Notes under the pieces: model-generated
The model's input: the letters and a program-made list of their open reading frames with translations, nothing else
The model's database searches: none
What the model was told of the DNA's origin: nothing
NCBI GenBank assembly: GCA_913020555.1
Contig: CAJWAC010000005.1
Coordinates: 1-57,071, forward strand
From: an uncultured Polaribacter sp.
GTDB taxonomy: Bacteria; Bacteroidota; Bacteroidia; Flavobacteriales; Flavobacteriaceae
Direction of reading: 5' to 3'
DNA: 57,071 nt
In this document: in pieces, positions 27,301 to 34,421 of the stretch
How positions within the stretch are numbered: the stretch's first letter is position 1
How the letters are laid out: each line of letters opens with the position of its first letter
Translations under genes and position numbers: made by a program

Positions 27301-28482
27301 GAATTGCGCCAGTTTATAGAAACGGCTAATGCACCAATTTTTGGTATTGATAGCCATGGACTGGTTAATGAATGGAACCAGACCTCAGAAAAAATTACAG
27401 GCTTTAAAAAGAAAGAAGTATTAGGTAAAAATTTAGTAGAAACTTATATCACAAAAGATTATCAAACTTCAGTAAAACAGGTATTAGATGATGCATTGCA
27501 AGGTAAGGAAACTGCCAATTATGAATTTCCTTTATTCGCAAAAAATGGAACAAGGGTAATGGTACTTTTAAATTCAAGCACACGTAGAGATACTAAAGGA
27601 AAAATTACTGGTGTTTTAGGAGTTGGTCAAGATATAACAGAGTTAGACAGCTACCGCAAAGAATTAGAAGTAAAAGTAAATGAGAGAACTTTAAAATTAA
27701 ATGAATCTTTAGAAAAGCAAAAAGAACTAAACGAACTGAAATCTAGATTTGTTTCTACAGCTTCTCATGAATTTAGAACACCGCTCTCAGCCATTAATTT
27801 TGCTGCAGGTTCTATTAAAAAATATTGGTCAAAAATGGAACCAATAATGATTAATAAAAAATTGCATAAAATAGAAGACCAAGTATTACACATGACAAAA
27901 CTATTAGATGATATTTTAGTTGTTGGTCAGGCGGATGTTGGTAAATTAATAAGTGAACCTTCAAATATTAATCTTGGAAATTTTATTTATGAAATTATTG
28001 AAGAAGTAAATACTTCAAGAAAAAAATCACATGAGATTATACTAACCGATAAAGAAGGTTTAATAAATTCATCTATTTTTATTGATGAAAAATTAGGTCG
28101 AAATATCTTCATCAATTTAATTGATAATGCATTGAAATTTTCGCCTGACTCCAAAAAAGTTACTGTAGATTTGGCATCAGAAGAAAAACATACAATTTTC
28201 ATAATTACAGATTTTGGGATTGGAATTCCTGAATTTGAACTAAAAAATATATATAGTCCTTTTACTCGTGGTAAAAATGTAGATTTAATTCAGGGCACAG
28301 GTCTAGGTTTATCTATTGTAAAAGAGGCAGTAGATTTAACTGGTGGAGAAATTGAGGTTTCTAGTAAAGTAGGAAAAGGAACAACTTTCATAGTTAAAAT
28401 TCCCAAAGGTCAAAATGTAAAAATCCCCCAACAACTCAATAATAAAATTCATGAATATTCAAGTAGTGAAAATAATACATAA
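24304..28482 (+). CDS. eight-PAS soluble sensor histidine kinase
   Basis: 1392 residues, no signal peptide or membrane helix, so a cytoplasmic sensor. Order by eye: PAS1 (27-140), coiled linker, PAS2 (192-308), coiled linker, PAS3 (345-463), PAS4 (483-593), PAS5 (615-728), PAS6 (745-858), PAS7 (866-986), PAS8 (996-1113), coiled coil (1113-1145), HisKA with phospho-acceptor His1155 in TASHEFRTPLS, and HATPase_c with NLIDNALKF (N box), DFGIGIP (G1) and GTGLGLSIV (G2). PAS2/PAS3 and PAS7/PAS8 are internal duplications (offsets 155 and 127 residues). No REC domain. Ligands unknown; no LOV-type NCRFLQ cysteine motif seen. It is followed by a CheY-like regulator, its probable partner. Confidence 0.9.
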   Translation: MPKKKPTYQDLEKLIIELKSENEILKSNDRFNMLLRASDDMITVHQPNGKYLYYNGPTCYSVKSEDIVGKMPGDLFNQDISDKLIKTFKRVKETGESKTIEVLLDWLGEKKWFSEYIYPFKNAKGEVVEIVKVCKDIHKRKIAEQEIENKNKALVRNEKELQISNRLYRKLNKELQQANKDLRNAKDNIKKNEINLRTLMNSIPDLIWLKSVDGKYLFVNHRFEDFFGAKEQDIIGKTDYDFVDKDLADFFRKHDKKAMRNGAPTINEEYIVFANDNHGELLETTKVPVLSKEKDIIGVLGIGKDITTKREAEKALKASNAEYLKLNQELQESNKKLSKAKDSIEKSEVNLRTLMNSIPDLIWLKSVDGKFLFVNHRFEKLFDAKESDIIGKTDYDFLDKELADFFTKNDRKAISNGFATVNEEVATFANDNHSELLETTKVPVYSKDKDIIGVLGIGRDITEKRKAEKEIEQKTIKLNALNKSLNLAQKLGNIASWKWNIESDKKEWSDQMYRIYGVTKDNFCPSSRSISELILQEDLKKVEQGFSSILNGEKFVPLEFRIKRPSGEIRDLLSVSVEKQGEHSFFGVTKDITEQKQIERDKLKSLLKLQKTENELNEAQKLAQIGSWLLNPINKNMKWSEETFHIWGFNHNKNTPKYDMFLDLIHNDDLELFKNSIEEASLMGIPFDIKFRICIPNFPQKTIRSICKPVFDASNNIVNLKGTNQDITEQVEQQEKILSVGAESRAMKSAVDFGWLSAEYSIDGTILKANDNFVSEFGYYSNKEFIGKHHKIFCDFYYEDAEHYKQFWENLAKGKEQKGEFKRIKKDGSSLWINANYTPVKDMNGNYYKVIKIANDISEMVKNRLKITTIANELQQFIETANAPIFGIDNQGLVNEWNQTSEKITGFKKEEVLGKNLVETYITKNYQSSVRRVLYNALRGKETANYEFPLFGKNGTRVMVLLNSSTRRDINGKITGVLGVGQDITQIDDLRTVSVSIAKELRQFIETANAPIFGIDSHGLVNEWNQTSEKITGFKKKEVLGKNLVETYITKDYQTSVKQVLDDALQGKETANYEFPLFAKNGTRVMVLLNSSTRRDTKGKITGVLGVGQDITELDSYRKELEVKVNERTLKLNESLEKQKELNELKSRFVSTASHEFRTPLSAINFAAGSIKKYWSKMEPIMINKKLHKIEDQVLHMTKLLDDILVVGQADVGKLISEPSNINLGNFIYEIIEEVNTSRKKSHEIILTDKEGLINSSIFIDEKLGRNIFINLIDNALKFSPDSKKVTVDLASEEKHTIFIITDFGIGIPEFELKNIYSPFTRGKNVDLIQGTGLGLSIVKEAVDLTGGEIEVSSKVGKGTTFIVKIPKGQNVKIPQQLNNKIHEYSSSENNT
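24877..25690 (+). repeat. tandem PAS duplication (PAS2/PAS3) inside the kinase gene
   Basis: Two PAS units with their coiled-coil linkers, 465 bp apart, share long identical stretches such as NLRTLMNSIPDLIWLKSVDG and FVNHRFE, and IIGKTDYDF, ELLETTKVPV and IIGVLGIG. The DNA itself is still similar (for example the run coding for DLIWLKSVDGK), so the duplication is fairly recent or maintained by conversion. Confidence 0.85.
26911..27642 (+). repeat. tandem PAS duplication (PAS7/PAS8) inside the kinase gene
   Basis: Units starting at residues 870 and 997, 381 bp apart, share QFIETANAPIFGID, LVNEWNQTSEKITGFKK, VLGKNLVETYITK, GKETANYEFPLF and NGTRVMVLLNSSTRRD. About 80% identity by eye, higher than PAS2/PAS3. 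Confidence 0.85.
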
Positions 28483-28697
28483 AAAACGGGTCAAAATGTT
28501 TTTATAAACCCAATTGTAAGATAATTATTCTCTATTTTTTTTGCTTGGCAGAATGATTTTGAGAGAAATAGAAACGGTTTTAATGTGTCAATTACACAAA
28601 GCGTAAAAAACCTTCTCAGTATGAGAAACAATTGTTAAGAGTCATATTCAATATAAGAAAAACTTTTATTATGAAAATACCAAATATTTAATTGAAC

Positions 28698-29087
28698 ATG
28701 ATGTTTAAAATTTTAGTTGTAGAGGATACTTTAGCGGTCAGAGAAGAAATTTATGATATTCTTTTAATGGAAGGATACCATGTTTTTCAAGCTAAAAATG
28801 GACTAGAAGGATATAAAATGGCCGTGCAAGAGAATCCTCATCTTATTATTTCAGACATATTGATGCCAGAACTTAACGGCTTTGAGATGTTTAAAAAGTT
28901 AAAAAAGGATTTCAAAACAATGCATATTCCTTTGATATTTCTGTCTGCAAAAGGCGAAAAAAAAGACGTAAGATTTGGAATGAAACTAGGAGCAGATGAT
29001 TATTTAACAAAACCAATAAATGTGAATGATCTTTTAAAAGCCACTAAAAATAAAATGCCCCAACAACTAAATGGTAAAATTAAATAG
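28698..29087 (+). CDS. single-domain response regulator (CheY-like)
   Basis: About 129 residues, one REC domain and no output domain. Acidic pocket VVEDT, phospho-acceptor Asp53 in LIISDILMPELNG, Ser/Thr switch in FLSAKG and the Lys of YLTKP. Two adjacent ATGs (28698, 28701) are possible starts; an in-frame TTG lies just upstream. It follows the eight-PAS kinase, which lacks a REC, after 215 bp, and is a close paralog of the REC domain of the next gene. The last residues (MPQQLNGKIK) echo the kinase's own tail (IPQQLNNKIH), also at DNA level. Confidence 0.9.
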   Translation: MMFKILVVEDTLAVREEIYDILLMEGYHVFQAKNGLEGYKMAVQENPHLIISDILMPELNGFEMFKKLKKDFKTMHIPLIFLSAKGEKKDVRFGMKLGADDYLTKPINVNDLLKATKNKMPQQLNGKIK

Positions 29088-29239
29088 TAATATTTAAAAC
29101 TAACAATATCTAATAGTTCCTCTTCATATTTAATCAAGAAAATCAAAAAAAAATACTCATTATAATGAAAAGATTTATGTGGAGTAATTACCAAATAAAG
29201 AAACAACTTTTTATTTTTACTTCCCAAAACCAATAAAAA

Positions 29240-31072
29240 ATGCCTAAAATTTTAGTAGTTGAAGATTCGATTAATATAAGAGAAGAAATATGTGAAATTC
29301 TTGTATTTGAAGGATTTGAGGTAGCTTGGGCAGAAAATGGTGCAGATGGATTAAAAAAAGCACAAACTACTTTACCGAGTTTAATTATTTCGGATATTGC
29401 TATGCCTTTATTAGATGGGTACCAGTTTTTAACTGAACTTCAAAAATCTGAAAAAACAAAATCTATACCTTTTATTTTTCTTTCTGGTAAAACACAATTA
29501 CCAGATTTAAGAAAAGGGATGAATATGGGTGCAGATGATTATTTAGTAAAACCTTTTAATGTAGAAGATTTAATAAAAGTTGTAAAAAATAAATTAAAGA
29601 AACAAAAAGTAATTCAAGACAATATAGATGAACTTGTAGAAGAAAATGAATACTCCCTAAAGGAAGCTGGCAGAATGGCAAAAATAGGCTATTGGAGATA
29701 TATTACGCAAACTGATACAATAATGTGGTCTGAAACAATGCACGATATTTATGGTACTGATCCTAAAAAGAATATTCCAGATATTAATTTTCTTTTTAAT
29801 TTTTTTGATAAAAAATCAAGAAAGAAACTTGAAAAGTCAATAAAAGTACTTATCACTGATGGAACCTCTTTTGATTTAGAGCTAAAGATAACTAATTTAA
29901 AAAATAAGAAAGTTTGGATAAGAATTATAGGAGAACTCTTGTACAATAGTAAGAATGAAATTATTGGTACTAGAGGTGTTTCTCAGGATATTACTGAACA
30001 AAAAAGAACAAGGAGTAAAATTGAGAAAGCAGAAAAAATGTATCGCTTGTTGGCTGATCACTCCAAAGATTTAATCTGTTTGCAAGAATCTGATAGTACT
30101 TTTAAATATATTAGTCCTTCTATAAAAAATCTTTTAGGTTATGAACAATCAGAATTTATTGGGGAAAAAGCATTTAACATTATACACAAGGAAGATATTA
30201 ATTTCTTAAAAAAGACTGTTAAAGAAAGAATTTCTGGTAATAAAATTACTGAGACTTATACGGTAAGAGTTCGCCACAAAGAGGGTCACTTTATTTGGCT
30301 AGAATCTTTAACTTCCCCTGTTTATAAAGGTAAAAAAATGAATTATTTTATTACCTCTTCTAGAGATGTTTCTGAATGGGTGATTGCAAAACAAGAAATT
30401 CAAGAATATCAAACATCACTTCAGAAATTAACTACGGATATATCATTAATAGAAGAAAAACAAAAAAAAGAAATAGCTTCAAACATACATGATCATCTGA
30501 GTCAGTTTTTAGTAATCTCAAAAATGAGAATTAATAAATTAATAAAGAATCCAAAGTTAAAAGCCATAGATGAGGATTTAAAATTTATAAATGTACATAT
30601 TTCTGAAGCGTTAGAAAATAGCCGTAAAATTACCTATGAACTATCTCCACCAGTTTTATATCAATTGGGTATTATTGAAGCATTAAACTGGTTATTAGAA
30701 GAAGTAGAAACTACACACAAGATAAAGTGCAGCTTTAGTAGTAATGTTGCCAGTGTTGAACTTAATGATACAGAATCTATTTTGCTATACAGAAGTATTC
30801 AGGAGGTTTTAAATAATACCATAAAGTATGCGAAAGCATCTTTAGTAACGGTAGATTTTGATAAAAATAAATTTGGTATTAATATTCTTATTAGAGACAA
30901 CGGTATTGGGTTTAATACCTCACAATTAAATAATTACAACAGTCATTCTGGTTCAGGTTTTGGTTTATTTACTGTAAAAGAACGCATACGAAATATAAAA
31001 GGAAAGTTTACGATAACTTCAAAACTCAATGAAGGAACTAATGTTACATTTTTTATACCTTTATCAATATGA
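29240..31072 (+). CDS. hybrid REC-PAS-PAS histidine kinase (HisKA_3 type)
   Basis: 610 residues, soluble. REC domain 1-120 with Asp52 (LIISDIAMP) and Lys104 (YLVKP); PAS1 about 140-255 (a PAS_3-like form ending in GVSQDITEQK); PAS2 about 265-385; HisKA_3 dimerisation region about 400-465 with phospho-acceptor His417 in ASNIHDHLSQF; HATPase_c to the end (EVLNNTIKYAKA, RDNGIGF, GSGFGLFTVKERI). This is the NarX/DegS kinase type, which pairs with NarL-type regulators, and indeed the next gene overlaps it by 4 bp (ATGA). The N-terminal REC suggests the kinase is itself controlled by phosphorylation, probably from the eight-PAS kinase. Confidence 0.92.
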   Translation: MPKILVVEDSINIREEICEILVFEGFEVAWAENGADGLKKAQTTLPSLIISDIAMPLLDGYQFLTELQKSEKTKSIPFIFLSGKTQLPDLRKGMNMGADDYLVKPFNVEDLIKVVKNKLKKQKVIQDNIDELVEENEYSLKEAGRMAKIGYWRYITQTDTIMWSETMHDIYGTDPKKNIPDINFLFNFFDKKSRKKLEKSIKVLITDGTSFDLELKITNLKNKKVWIRIIGELLYNSKNEIIGTRGVSQDITEQKRTRSKIEKAEKMYRLLADHSKDLICLQESDSTFKYISPSIKNLLGYEQSEFIGEKAFNIIHKEDINFLKKTVKERISGNKITETYTVRVRHKEGHFIWLESLTSPVYKGKKMNYFITSSRDVSEWVIAKQEIQEYQTSLQKLTTDISLIEEKQKKEIASNIHDHLSQFLVISKMRINKLIKNPKLKAIDEDLKFINVHISEALENSRKITYELSPPVLYQLGIIEALNWLLEEVETTHKIKCSFSSNVASVELNDTESILLYRSIQEVLNNTIKYAKASLVTVDFDKNKFGINILIRDNGIGFNTSQLNNYNSHSGSGFGLFTVKERIRNIKGKFTITSKLNEGTNVTFFIPLSI

Positions 31073-31722
31073 TTAATATAAACGAAATTAAAATAGTACT
31101 AGTTGACGATCACAAATTACTGCGTGATGGTTTAAGGAATATCATAGAACAAAAGTCTAATATGCACATAATTGGGGAGGCTTCTAATGGAAGAGATGCC
31201 ATAAAATTATGTTCAAAATTATGTCCAGATGTTATTGTTATTGATGTTGCTATGCCTGAAATGAATGGTATAGAAGCAGCAAAACAAATTCATAAAAATC
31301 AACCAAATATTAAAATAATAGGTCTTTCCATGCATTCTGGAAAACAATTTATACAAGGAATGTTTAAAGCAGGGGCTTTTGGTTACTTGTTAAAAGATGG
31401 AGATGCGGATGAATTAATTACGGCAATTACAGCTGTAGTTCAAAACAAGAAATATTTGTCTAAAGATATTAACCAAGATTTTCTTTCTCTATTAAAAAAG
31501 GGAGAACTTTTAGAAAACACACATTTAAGTTCAAGAGAAAAAGAAGTATTACAATTGATTGCGGAAGGTAAATCTTCAAAAAAAATAGGAGAATTATTAT
31601 TTCTGAGTTCAAAAACTGTTGACGTTCATAGAAACAATATCATGAAAAAAACAGAATTATATACCATACCTGAATTGACCAAGTATGCAATTCGAAAGGG
31701 TTTGACTTCTTTAGAAATTTAA
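31069..31722 (+). CDS. NarL/LuxR-family response regulator
   Basis: 217 residues: REC domain with the DDH pocket, Asp59 (VIVIDVAMPEMNG) and Lys of LLKDG; then a LuxR-type helix-turn-helix (about 153-210) with LSSREKEVLQLIAEGKSSKKIGELL and SSKTVDVHRNNIMKK. Start ATG overlaps the stop of the HisKA_3 kinase, so the two are translationally coupled and form a cognate pair. Terminator 75 bp downstream. The two AGG-N6-CCT elements at 31949-31968 and 32429-32448 are its best candidate targets (inference). Confidence 0.94.
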   Translation: MININEIKIVLVDDHKLLRDGLRNIIEQKSNMHIIGEASNGRDAIKLCSKLCPDVIVIDVAMPEMNGIEAAKQIHKNQPNIKIIGLSMHSGKQFIQGMFKAGAFGYLLKDGDADELITAITAVVQNKKYLSKDINQDFLSLLKKGELLENTHLSSREKEVLQLIAEGKSSKKIGELLFLSSKTVDVHRNNIMKKTELYTIPELTKYAIRKGLTSLEI

Positions 31723-31792
31723 CAATTATAGCTCGTTTTACTTTTTAAAAGGGGATTAGTTATTTTTAAAATTATCAAGCTTTTACAAACAC

Positions 31793-31915
31793 AAAAAAAG
31801 CTAAACATTATAATTAGTTTAGCTTTTCATTCAAATATATTGGGGGATATATTTTATTAAAATAACATTAATTTAGTTTTAAGTTATTTATTAGTTTTAG
31901 TGTTATTATTAAAGT
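31793..31915 (-). ncRNA. candidate small RNA or leader-derived transcript
   Basis: A strong leftward promoter (31922-31952) is followed after about 120 nt by a perfect 10-bp hairpin with a T7 run on this strand (31793-31826), with no credible ORF between; the only ATG in the right place reads Met-Lys-Ser-stop (31819-31830). The leader contains TCCCCCAA 75 nt after the -7 box, matching the 72-nt position of the same block in the leader of the 87-aa gene. Either a small RNA or a decayed copy of that gene. Confidence 0.5.
31797..31827. terminator. bidirectional terminator after the NarL-type regulator
   Basis: AAAGCTAAAC (31797-31806), 10-nt loop, GTTTAGCTTT (31817-31826). T run is short on the plus strand and seven long on the minus strand, so it works best for the leftward transcript. 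Confidence 0.8.
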
Positions 31916-31921
31916 GTACAA

Positions 31922-31968
31922 CAAATATAATAACAACTTTAAAGTTCGCCAATAGGCAATTTCCTTAA
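31922..31968 (-). promoter_or_regulatory. leftward promoter with upstream 20-bp element (copy 1)
   Basis: Read on the minus strand: TTAAGGAAATTGCCTATTGG (31968-31949), 19 bp, TATATTTG (31929-31922). The element contains AGG-N6-CCT, an inverted half-site pair of the kind bound by LuxR-type regulators, and its end supplies the TTG of the -33 box. Same architecture and spacing as copy 2. Confidence 0.72.
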
Positions 31969-32057
31969 ATTTTTTTGTGATATTATATATTGTAAACACA
32001 AACGTCTAAACAATGCTTTTCTAGGTGTTTGAGGAATACTTTATATCAAAATTAAAT

Positions 32058-32321
32058 TTAAAATATAGCAGCTTGAATAGAATACGATGCAAATTTCAAA
32101 AAAGAAAAAAGATTTTTAATAATTTTCTTAGACAATCTTAAAGATAAAATTAAAAAAGGAAAACAACATGTAAAAAAGATCATTACATTTAATACATCTA
32201 AAAAAGAGCTAATACTAGCCATTTCTGTAACCATTATTTTTACATTTTGACCTGAATAGTATAAACCTGTTGAAAAAATTAGAAAAACTAATAGCTGTTT
32301 GGGGGTAATATTTGATTTCAT
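32058..32321 (-). CDS. small two-helix membrane protein, unknown function
   Basis: 87 residues with two hydrophobic segments (about 9-26, LLVFLIFSTGLYYSGQ, and 43-63, LNVMIFFTCCFPFLILSL) and a basic stretch LSKKIIKNLFSFLKF after the second. No signal-peptide cleavage site and no known family. It is driven by a promoter bearing the 20-bp element shared with the upstream candidate sRNA, next to the NarL-type regulator. The start ATG lies 3 nt after an unusual CCCTCCCCCAACT leader. A stress- or light-responsive membrane peptide would fit, but this is a guess. Confidence 0.6.
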   Translation of the reverse strand: MKSNITPKQLLVFLIFSTGLYYSGQNVKIMVTEMASISSFLDVLNVMIFFTCCFPFLILSLRLSKKIIKNLFSFLKFASYSIQAAIF

Positions 32322-32401
32322 AGTTGGGGGAGGGTATTAATTAATATTATTATAAGTAGCTTTTATTTAGTAATTTATTTTACTAACACACTACAACAAT
32401 T

Positions 32402-32448
32402 CAAATATAGCTAATTTCTTAGATTTAACCAATAGGCATTTTCCTTAA
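32402..32448 (-). promoter_or_regulatory. leftward promoter with upstream 20-bp element (copy 2)
   Basis: On the minus strand: TTAAGGAAAATGCCTATTGG (32448-32429), 19 bp, TATATTTG (32409-32402), then an 80-nt leader to the 87-aa gene. Differs from copy 1 at one position within the 20-bp element. Confidence 0.75.
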
Positions 32449-32592
32449 TTTAGAATTTCCTTTCTAAGATTACCTATTAATATTTAAAGATGAATTCAAA
32501 ATTTATTTAGAAAGAGTACGTTTAGAATAAAATAAATGTTTGCAAATAAATAAATCGTATTAAAAATTCTTTAATTAATATGTTAAATTAGG

Positions 32593-32958
32593 CTAGTCTA
32601 AAATTTTAATAAAATCTTCAAAAGCAACATAATAAGGTTGGTTCTTAAATACAGGGCTTTCTACACTTTCTGCGTTAGCTAGTCCAACACCAGCAAACCA
32701 AACTTTAGCATTTTGTTTTTTTGCATGATTTATAAACGTTTCCATCCAAATGTTGTCATAATCATTTGGGTTTTGAATATTATTAGTGGCTTTTACTAAA
32801 ACAAATATGGTAGGTTCTCCTTTTTTAAATAAAACAAATTGCGGATGTCTTTTCAACTGACTATTAATGGCTTGAAATTCATAACCCATTTTCTGTAGTT
32901 TTTTACCAACAATATTCATTGCCAAATTATGCAATTCTTGTTCCGTTAAAACCTGCAT
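32593..32958 (-). CDS. conserved small protein, possible degenerate nuclease-fold
   Basis: 121 residues, soluble. From memory, flavobacterial homologues are often labelled Na+-translocating NADH-quinone reductase subunit F, but there is no ferredoxin Cys motif, FAD domain or membrane helix, so that name is wrong here. The order helix (ELHNLAMNIVGKKLQKMGYEF)-strand-PQFVLFKKGEPTIFVLVKA resembles the core of PD-(D/E)xK nucleases with the acidic residues replaced, which would make it inactive. It is 3 bp downstream of the DEVD-box helicase and surely co-transcribed with it. Confidence 0.6.
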   Translation of the reverse strand: MQVLTEQELHNLAMNIVGKKLQKMGYEFQAINSQLKRHPQFVLFKKGEPTIFVLVKATNNIQNPNDYDNIWMETFINHAKKQNAKVWFAGVGLANAESVESPVFKNQPYYVAFEDFIKILD

Positions 32959-32961
32959 GAT

Positions 32962-34320
32962 CTATTTAGATTTTTTCTTATTTCTAAGATTATAATTTTT
33001 ATCTCCACGAGTTTTTGGTTTTTTGTATTTCTTTGCAATTTCTCTTCTATATGAGCCTCCCAAATTCACTTTACTATTCTTTTCACTTTTTTCATGAAAA
33101 GCTGGTCCAGGAACGTATTCTAAAGCAGTTCTATTTTTAGATTGTTCATTATCTTCTTTCGGGCGCTCATCTTCAGTTAATAATTTAGAAATTTCAACTT
33201 CTTCTGGAATTTCCATAATCGGAATCTGATAATTCATCAAATCCTGTATTTCATTTTTTGCTGGTTGCTCTTTCTCTGTGGATAATAAAATGGTTTTACC
33301 TGCTTTTTCAGCACGTCCTGTTCTACCAATTCTATGCATGTAATTTTCAGGAAAATCTGGCGTATCAAAATTTATTACATGACTAACATTATCAAAATCC
33401 AATCCACGTGCCATTACATCTGTTGCCAAAAGAATTCTATTTTTTCCCTCATCAAATTGTTTTATGGAACGTATTCTATAATTTTGGGTTTTGTTGGAAT
33501 GAATCACACAAATTTCACTTGAAAAAACCTCCTCTAATTGTTTAAATAAGTAATCTGCAGTTCTTTTAAAAGCTACAAAAATCAATACTTTATGAAATGT
33601 TTGTTTATCTCTTAACAGATGATGTAACAAGTTTACTTTAGTGAAAAAGTTAGGAATATTATAAGAAACCTGTTCAATATTATCTAAAGGAGTTCCACTA
33701 ACTGCAATAGATATTTTCTTCGGATTTTTAAAGTAATCGTATATTAATGCGTTCACATCCTCTGTCATTGTTGCAGAAAATAATATATTTTGTCTTTTTT
33801 CTGGGATAATATCAAAAATATTCATCAACTGAAAACGGAAACCTAAATCTAGCATTACATCCACCTCATCTATTACTAGCTTTTGTATGGATTTTAACTT
33901 TAAAGCATTGCTTAAACCCAAATCATACAAGCGCCCAGGCGTTGCTACAATAATATCTTGACCTTGTAAAATTGATTGTTTTTGAGTATTGATATTTGTA
34001 CCTCCATAAACTCCAAGAACACGTACATTTATATAATTGGCTAGTTTTTCAATTTCATCTACAACTTGAATTACCAATTCACGAGTAGGAACCAAAACTA
34101 AAATTCTAGGATGTTGTTGTTTAGAAAATTTTAAATCGCGTAAAATTGGCATCATGTATGCAAAAGTTTTACCAGTACCTGTTTGCGCAATTCCTACAAC
34201 ATCTTTACCCGATCTTACTACAGAAAATGCTTGTTCTTGTATCGGAGTTGGGTTTTCAAAACCTAAATCGTCAATAGCGTACTGTAATTGATTTGAAAGG
34301 TCTAAATCGTTAAAAGTCAT
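32962..34320 (-). CDS. DEAD-box-family RNA helicase with DEVD box
   Basis: 452 residues with all family motifs: Q motif FENPTPIQEQA, Walker A AQTGTGKT (45-52), PTREL (78-82), TPGR, Walker B DEVD (151-154), SAT (182-184), and the C-terminal ATDVMARGLDF and HRIGRTGRAEKAG. The Walker B box has Val in place of Ala (DEVD), a variant found in some families and not expected to abolish ATPase activity. The C-terminal tail (about 395-452) is basic and probably binds RNA. Likely role in ribosome assembly or mRNA turnover, particularly in cold. Leads a two-gene unit with the 121-aa protein. Confidence 0.93.
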   Translation of the reverse strand: MTFNDLDLSNQLQYAIDDLGFENPTPIQEQAFSVVRSGKDVVGIAQTGTGKTFAYMMPILRDLKFSKQQHPRILVLVPTRELVIQVVDEIEKLANYINVRVLGVYGGTNINTQKQSILQGQDIIVATPGRLYDLGLSNALKLKSIQKLVIDEVDVMLDLGFRFQLMNIFDIIPEKRQNILFSATMTEDVNALIYDYFKNPKKISIAVSGTPLDNIEQVSYNIPNFFTKVNLLHHLLRDKQTFHKVLIFVAFKRTADYLFKQLEEVFSSEICVIHSNKTQNYRIRSIKQFDEGKNRILLATDVMARGLDFDNVSHVINFDTPDFPENYMHRIGRTGRAEKAGKTILLSTEKEQPAKNEIQDLMNYQIPIMEIPEEVEISKLLTEDERPKEDNEQSKNRTALEYVPGPAFHEKSEKNSKVNLGGSYRREIAKKYKKPKTRGDKNYNLRNKKKSK

Positions 34321-34421
34321 TTAAAAATCTTTTTGCAAAGGTACGTTTTATAAAACGTGTATCAACATAAGATTAAAGCAACAATTATTTGTAGTTTTGT
34401 TGTTTATTTTATTTAAGTTTA

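Noticed and set aside
29165..29236. Short ORF of 23 codons before the hybrid kinase
   Set aside because: Too short, low-complexity AT-rich region, no promoter or similarity; probably chance.
31832..31839. A third TATATTTG box in the candidate sRNA region
   Set aside because: No TTG block at the right distance; probably chance in AT-rich DNA.
32593..32958. Annotation as NADH-quinone reductase subunit F
   Set aside because: No ferredoxin cysteines, FAD/NADH domain or membrane helix; far too short.
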